From Bacteroidota bacterium (GTDB lineage Bacteria > Bacteroidota > Bacteroidia > Bacteroidales > WCHB1-69): DNA of 6,289 bases. The stretch lies in contig JAEWUL010000056.1 of NCBI GenBank assembly GCA_023459435.1, positions 1 to 6,289 of the forward strand, in the 5' to 3' direction. The notes under the pieces were generated by a model. That model worked only from the letters and a program-made list of their open reading frames with translations. It was not told the DNA's origin and did not search any database. Made by a program: the position numbers and the translations under genes. Below are positions 6,051 to 6,289 of this stretch, in pieces; within the stretch, counting starts at the first letter, position 1; the number at the start of each line of letters is the position of its first letter.

Positions 6051-6289
6051 TGAAAAAATCAAATCTTTCTGAACATTCTGCAGCATTTCCCAAAGCACAT
6101 AAATATAAAATAGGGATTGTTGTGAGTGAATGGAATCCAACCGTTACCGATGCGCTAAAACAGGGTGCTATCGAGTCTTTATTGGAACATGGGGTAACCG
6201 AATCCAATATTACGGTTCACAATGTTCCCGGTAGTTTTGAGTTGCCTTTGGGTGCCGCAATGCTCCTAGATGCGGATGATGATCTGGAT
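6050..6289 (+). CDS. ribH: 6,7-dimethyl-8-ribityllumazine synthase, N-terminal part (3' partial)
   Basis: Eighty codons are present before the window ends. After a polar N-terminal extension of about 18 residues comes KYKIGIVVSEWNPTVTDAL (18-36), the first strand and helix of lumazine synthase with the substrate-pocket W28-N29, then a helix (GAIESLLEHGV) and the diagnostic VPGSFELP (59-66). The catalytic histidine lies in a later segment beyond the window. The enzyme condenses 5-amino-6-ribitylamino-uracil with 3,4-dihydroxy-2-butanone 4-phosphate to give lumazine, the penultimate step of riboflavin synthesis, in the cytoplasm, usually as a pentamer or 60-mer. Its ATG shares the last A of the TPR gene's TAA (TAATG), an arrangement that favours coupled translation. 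No riboflavin (FMN) riboswitch is seen upstream in the window. Confidence 0.95.
   Translation, partial: MKKSNLSEHSAAFPKAHKYKIGIVVSEWNPTVTDALKQGAIESLLEHGVTESNITVHNVPGSFELPLGAAMLLDADDDLD

Noticed and set aside
5955..6207. Two overlapping - strand open frames over the TPR-ribH junction
   Set aside because: They are antisense to the TPR end and to the clear ribH start; no independent support.

Overview
This window looks like chromosomal DNA from a member of the Bacteroidota. The evidence is AT-rich coding sequence, no Shine-Dalgarno-like purine tracts before the starts, two promoter boxes matching the Bacteroidetes -7 consensus TAnnTTTG, a FadL-like outer-membrane protein of the Bacteroidetes type, and a tetratricopeptide gene directly before ribH, an order I recall from this phylum. 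The genus cannot be named from this stretch. All genes lie on the + strand.

Layout. (1) Bases 1-484 are the 3' end of a gene for a low-complexity protein, first Asn/Gln-rich and then Ser/Gly-rich. It has no start in the window and contains an exact 28-bp direct repeat. (2) 515-1966 encodes an exported outer-membrane beta-barrel of the OmpP1/FadL family. (3) 1967-2039 is a short intergenic region with a perfect 12-bp inverted repeat whose 8-base loop is itself a -7 promoter box. (4) 2040-4511 encodes an 823-residue fusion: acyl-adenylating ligase, then acyl carrier domain, then PlsC-type acyltransferase. (5) 4524-5234, 12 bases downstream, encodes a membrane-anchored Skp/OmpH-like coiled-coil protein. 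(6) 5235-5342 is intergenic with a second -7 box. (7) 5343-6050 encodes an inner-membrane-anchored TPR protein. (8) 6050 to the window end is the first 80 codons of ribH, lumazine synthase, overlapping the TPR stop by one base.

How the genes may work together. The FadL-like porin is a candidate route for fatty acids across the outer membrane. The fusion next to it carries every activity needed to activate a free fatty acid, hold it on a tethered carrier and transfer it to a lysolipid-type acceptor. Together they could form an uptake-and-incorporation module, analogous in logic to E. coli FadL plus Aas but with the Aas domain order reversed and a carrier built in. The Skp-like protein, cotranscribed with the fusion by spacing, fits an envelope-biogenesis theme. 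The TPR-ribH pair looks like a separate transcription unit. The function of the low-complexity protein is unknown.

Most of the window is ordinary Bacteroidota chromosome. The points that merit a second look are the three-domain lipid enzyme, the hairpin/promoter overlap before it, the anchored Skp variant and the low-complexity tail with its second fully open frame.
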